In this document: positions 32,888 through 33,892 of the stretch, piece after piece
How the letters are laid out: the number at the start of each line of letters is the position of its first letter
Position numbering within the stretch: the stretch's first letter is position 1
Source of the DNA: Paracoccaceae bacterium
GTDB lineage: Bacteria; Pseudomonadota; Alphaproteobacteria; Rhodobacterales; Rhodobacteraceae
NCBI GenBank assembly: GCA_024226455.1
Contig: JAAELR010000364.1
Span: 1-33,892, forward strand
Length of the DNA: 33,892 nucleotides
Reading direction: 5' to 3'
Position numbers and translations under genes: made by a program
Notes under the pieces: model-generated
The model's input: the letters and a program-made list of their open reading frames with translations, nothing else
What the model was told of the DNA's origin: nothing
Database searches by the model: none

Positions 32888-33178
32888 GAGCCTATCAGAA
32901 TGCATCGCGGCGGGATTGCCAAGGGGGTTGTCAGGCGTGAGGGCGCAGGGATGCCGAAGGTTGCTCCCAAGTCCCCTGACAATTCTCAAACAATCAATCG
33001 GTTGGCGGCGAATGGCGTTTTTTCTTGTCGAGGGGGGTTGTCAAAATCTGACGGACCATCAAGCAAATCACCGGGTCGAAGCTCAATTGACCAGTCACAC
33101 ATTTCTCCTCAACGTAATTACTCACCCCCCCTTGCGCGCGCCCTTGTGGTCGCTCGGGATCTCTGAATCTATGGGGCC
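32888..33178. other. Region before the IS66-type gene with repeated GGGGGTTGTCA
   Basis: GGGGGTTGTCA occurs at 32923-32933 and 33033-33043. An inverted partner, CCTGACAA (32975-32982), can pair with TTGTCAGG at 32928-32935. The second copy lies 136 nt before the transposase start, a reasonable place for the left end of an IS66-type element, but the right end is outside the window so the end cannot be confirmed. Confidence 0.35.
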
Positions 33179-33892
33179 ATGGATCGAAATACCCTTGAGA
33201 AGCTTAGCAAGCCGGAATTGGTTGAACTCATTCTGAGTTTACAACGCCCTTCGAAGACGTCCCGCACGTCCTCAAAGCCGCCATCGACAGATAAGAAAGC
33301 CCAACGTGCGCAGTCCAAGCCGGGCGGAGCCAAGCCCGGCCGCCAGGGTCACAGCCGTTCTCTTCACGCCACTCCCGACGAGATTGTCGATCATCGGCCC
33401 GACAGATGTTCTGAGTGCGCCACCGAGTTGCCGCCGGATTTGCAGGCCGAAATCATCGGCGAATACGACGAGATCGAACTGCCGCCGATTGCGCCTTTGG
33501 TGTTCCGCCACCGCAGATTGCGCGTGTGTTGCCCGCATTACCGCGCCCGGGTCAAGGGGGACCTCCCAGACGCTGCGACCGGAACCCCGTTCGGCCCTCG
33601 CCTGCACGCACTTGCCCTCTATCTGAAGACCTACCAGTCGGTTTCCTTTGCCCGGCTGCCCGTAGCCCGGCAGTCGATACGCAGTATCGATGAGAGGGGG
33701 TATGTTCCCTCTCGTGGTTTGCTAGCAAACCACTGCCGGGCAGTGGATGAGGTGTTCGGTGTGAAGGTGAGCCAGGGCACTCTGGCCAATATGCTCAAAC
33801 GCAGTCATCGGTCATTTGAGGCCGCCCGGCAGGAGATTATCAACGAGTTGCGCCAGGCGGACGTTGTAGCCAGCGATGAAACCGGGGTGCGC
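33179..33892 (+). CDS. tnpC: IS66-family transposase (TnpC), partial, with in-frame insert
   Basis: The 238 codons run to the window edge without a stop. The N-terminus has the IS66 leader (LEKLSKPELVELIL, then RTSSKPPSTDKK near 29-40), a zinc-knuckle region (CSEC at 77-80, CCPHY at 117-121), the conserved block GTPFGPRLHALALYLKTYQSVSFARL (135-160), then VFGVKVSQGTL (192-202). The first catalytic aspartate is in ASDETGVR (Asp232). Between Leu160 and about Arg187 lie roughly 25 residues that the family lacks, encoded by the palindromic insert at 33659-33741. The second knuckle reads CPHY instead of CPHC. Both changes suggest a non-functional or altered transposase, though the frame is open. 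The rest of the DDE domain is outside the window. Confidence 0.88.
   Translation, partial: MDRNTLEKLSKPELVELILSLQRPSKTSRTSSKPPSTDKKAQRAQSKPGGAKPGRQGHSRSLHATPDEIVDHRPDRCSECATELPPDLQAEIIGEYDEIELPPIAPLVFRHRRLRVCCPHYRARVKGDLPDAATGTPFGPRLHALALYLKTYQSVSFARLPVARQSIRSIDERGYVPSRGLLANHCRAVDEVFGVKVSQGTLANMLKRSHRSFEAARQEIINELRQADVVASDETGVR
33659..33741 (+). repeat. Palindrome-packed in-frame insert able to fold as a cloverleaf
   Basis: A closing stem of 10 perfect pairs, GCCCGGCAGT (33665-33674) with ACTGCCGGGC (33732-33741), encloses three hairpins. They are TCGATAC-GCA-GTATCGA (33674-33690), GAGAGGG with CCCTCTC (33692-33713, 8-nt loop), and the perfect 20-mer GTGGTTTGCTAGCAAACCAC (33714-33733). An alternative stem, CCACTGCC-G-GGCAGTGG (33730-33746), overlaps the right end. 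Relative to IS66 TnpC the net addition is about 75-81 nt and keeps the frame open. A 5-bp repeat, CTGCC, at 33656-33660 and 33733-33737 could be a target duplication, though it implies a 77-nt period. It is not a tRNA by arm lengths. Exact ends are uncertain. Confidence 0.75.

Noticed and set aside
33665-33741. tRNA gene suggested by the cloverleaf shape
   Set aside because: Arm lengths (10, 7, 7 and 9-10 bp) and loops do not fit a tRNA, no TTC or D-loop consensus is present, and it lies in an open coding frame.
1-33892. CRISPR array, integron attC series or replication origin
   Set aside because: No regularly spaced direct repeats, attC cassette array, iteron set or DnaA-box cluster was seen.

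Overview
The window looks like a chromosomal segment of a marine alphaproteobacterium of the Rhodobacteraceae (Roseobacter group). The evidence is high GC, strong Shine-Dalgarno (SD) sites, a Paracoccus-style narR/narK/narGHJI locus, a TRAP transporter, an NAD-dependent molybdenum formate dehydrogenase and many regulators of the GntR, LysR and Crp/Fnr families. No rRNA, tRNA or CRISPR array was seen. All calls come from reading the sequence and from remembered family features; no alignment was run.

Layout. (1) 1-547: no intact gene, but a hairpin plus about 15 codons that look like the left end of a destroyed IS200/IS605-type element. (2) 548-11713: respiratory nitrate reduction. The minus-strand set narK1-narK2-narGHJI ends in a small nar-associated protein that seems to have lost its peptidyl-prolyl isomerase domain. 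It is divergent from the Fnr-family regulator narR, and a near-perfect FNR box lies between them. (3) 11714-12217: no recognisable gene. (4) 12218-21767: a sugar-acid catabolic island. kdgK and a GntR regulator (minus) face an enolase-superfamily enzyme, a zinc alcohol dehydrogenase and a KduD-type reductase (plus). A second GntR regulator (minus) faces dctP-dctQ-dctM (plus). One operator-like motif occurs in both divergent promoter regions and ties catabolism to uptake. (5) 21844-29014: C1 metabolism on the minus strand: a LysR gene broken by one in-frame stop, a fused fdsG-fdsB, fdsA, and fhs. (6) 29319-32887: an SDR, an MFS permease and a Tat-exported beta-propeller protein, all minus strand. 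(7) 33179-33892: an IS66-type transposase gene running off the window, carrying an in-frame palindrome-rich insert that can fold as a cloverleaf.

How the genes work together. NarK1/NarK2 exchange nitrate and nitrite, NarGHI reduces nitrate with quinol, NarJ matures NarGH, and NarR with FNR-type proteins turns the operon on without oxygen. In the sugar-acid island the enolase-superfamily protein most resembles, from memory, 3,6-anhydro-L-galactonate cycloisomerase. Zn-dehydrogenase, KduD and KdgK would then convert 2-keto-3-deoxy-L-galactonate through the 2,5-diketo acid to KDG and KDPG. That would let a non-agar-degrader take up an agar-derived acid through its own TRAP transporter. Formate dehydrogenase and formyl-THF ligase split formate between NADH formation and the folate C1 pool.

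The most unusual items are the cloverleaf insert at the right edge, the probable anhydrogalactonate island with its shared operator, the nar accessory protein without a catalytic domain, and the LysR gene with a single nonsense codon.
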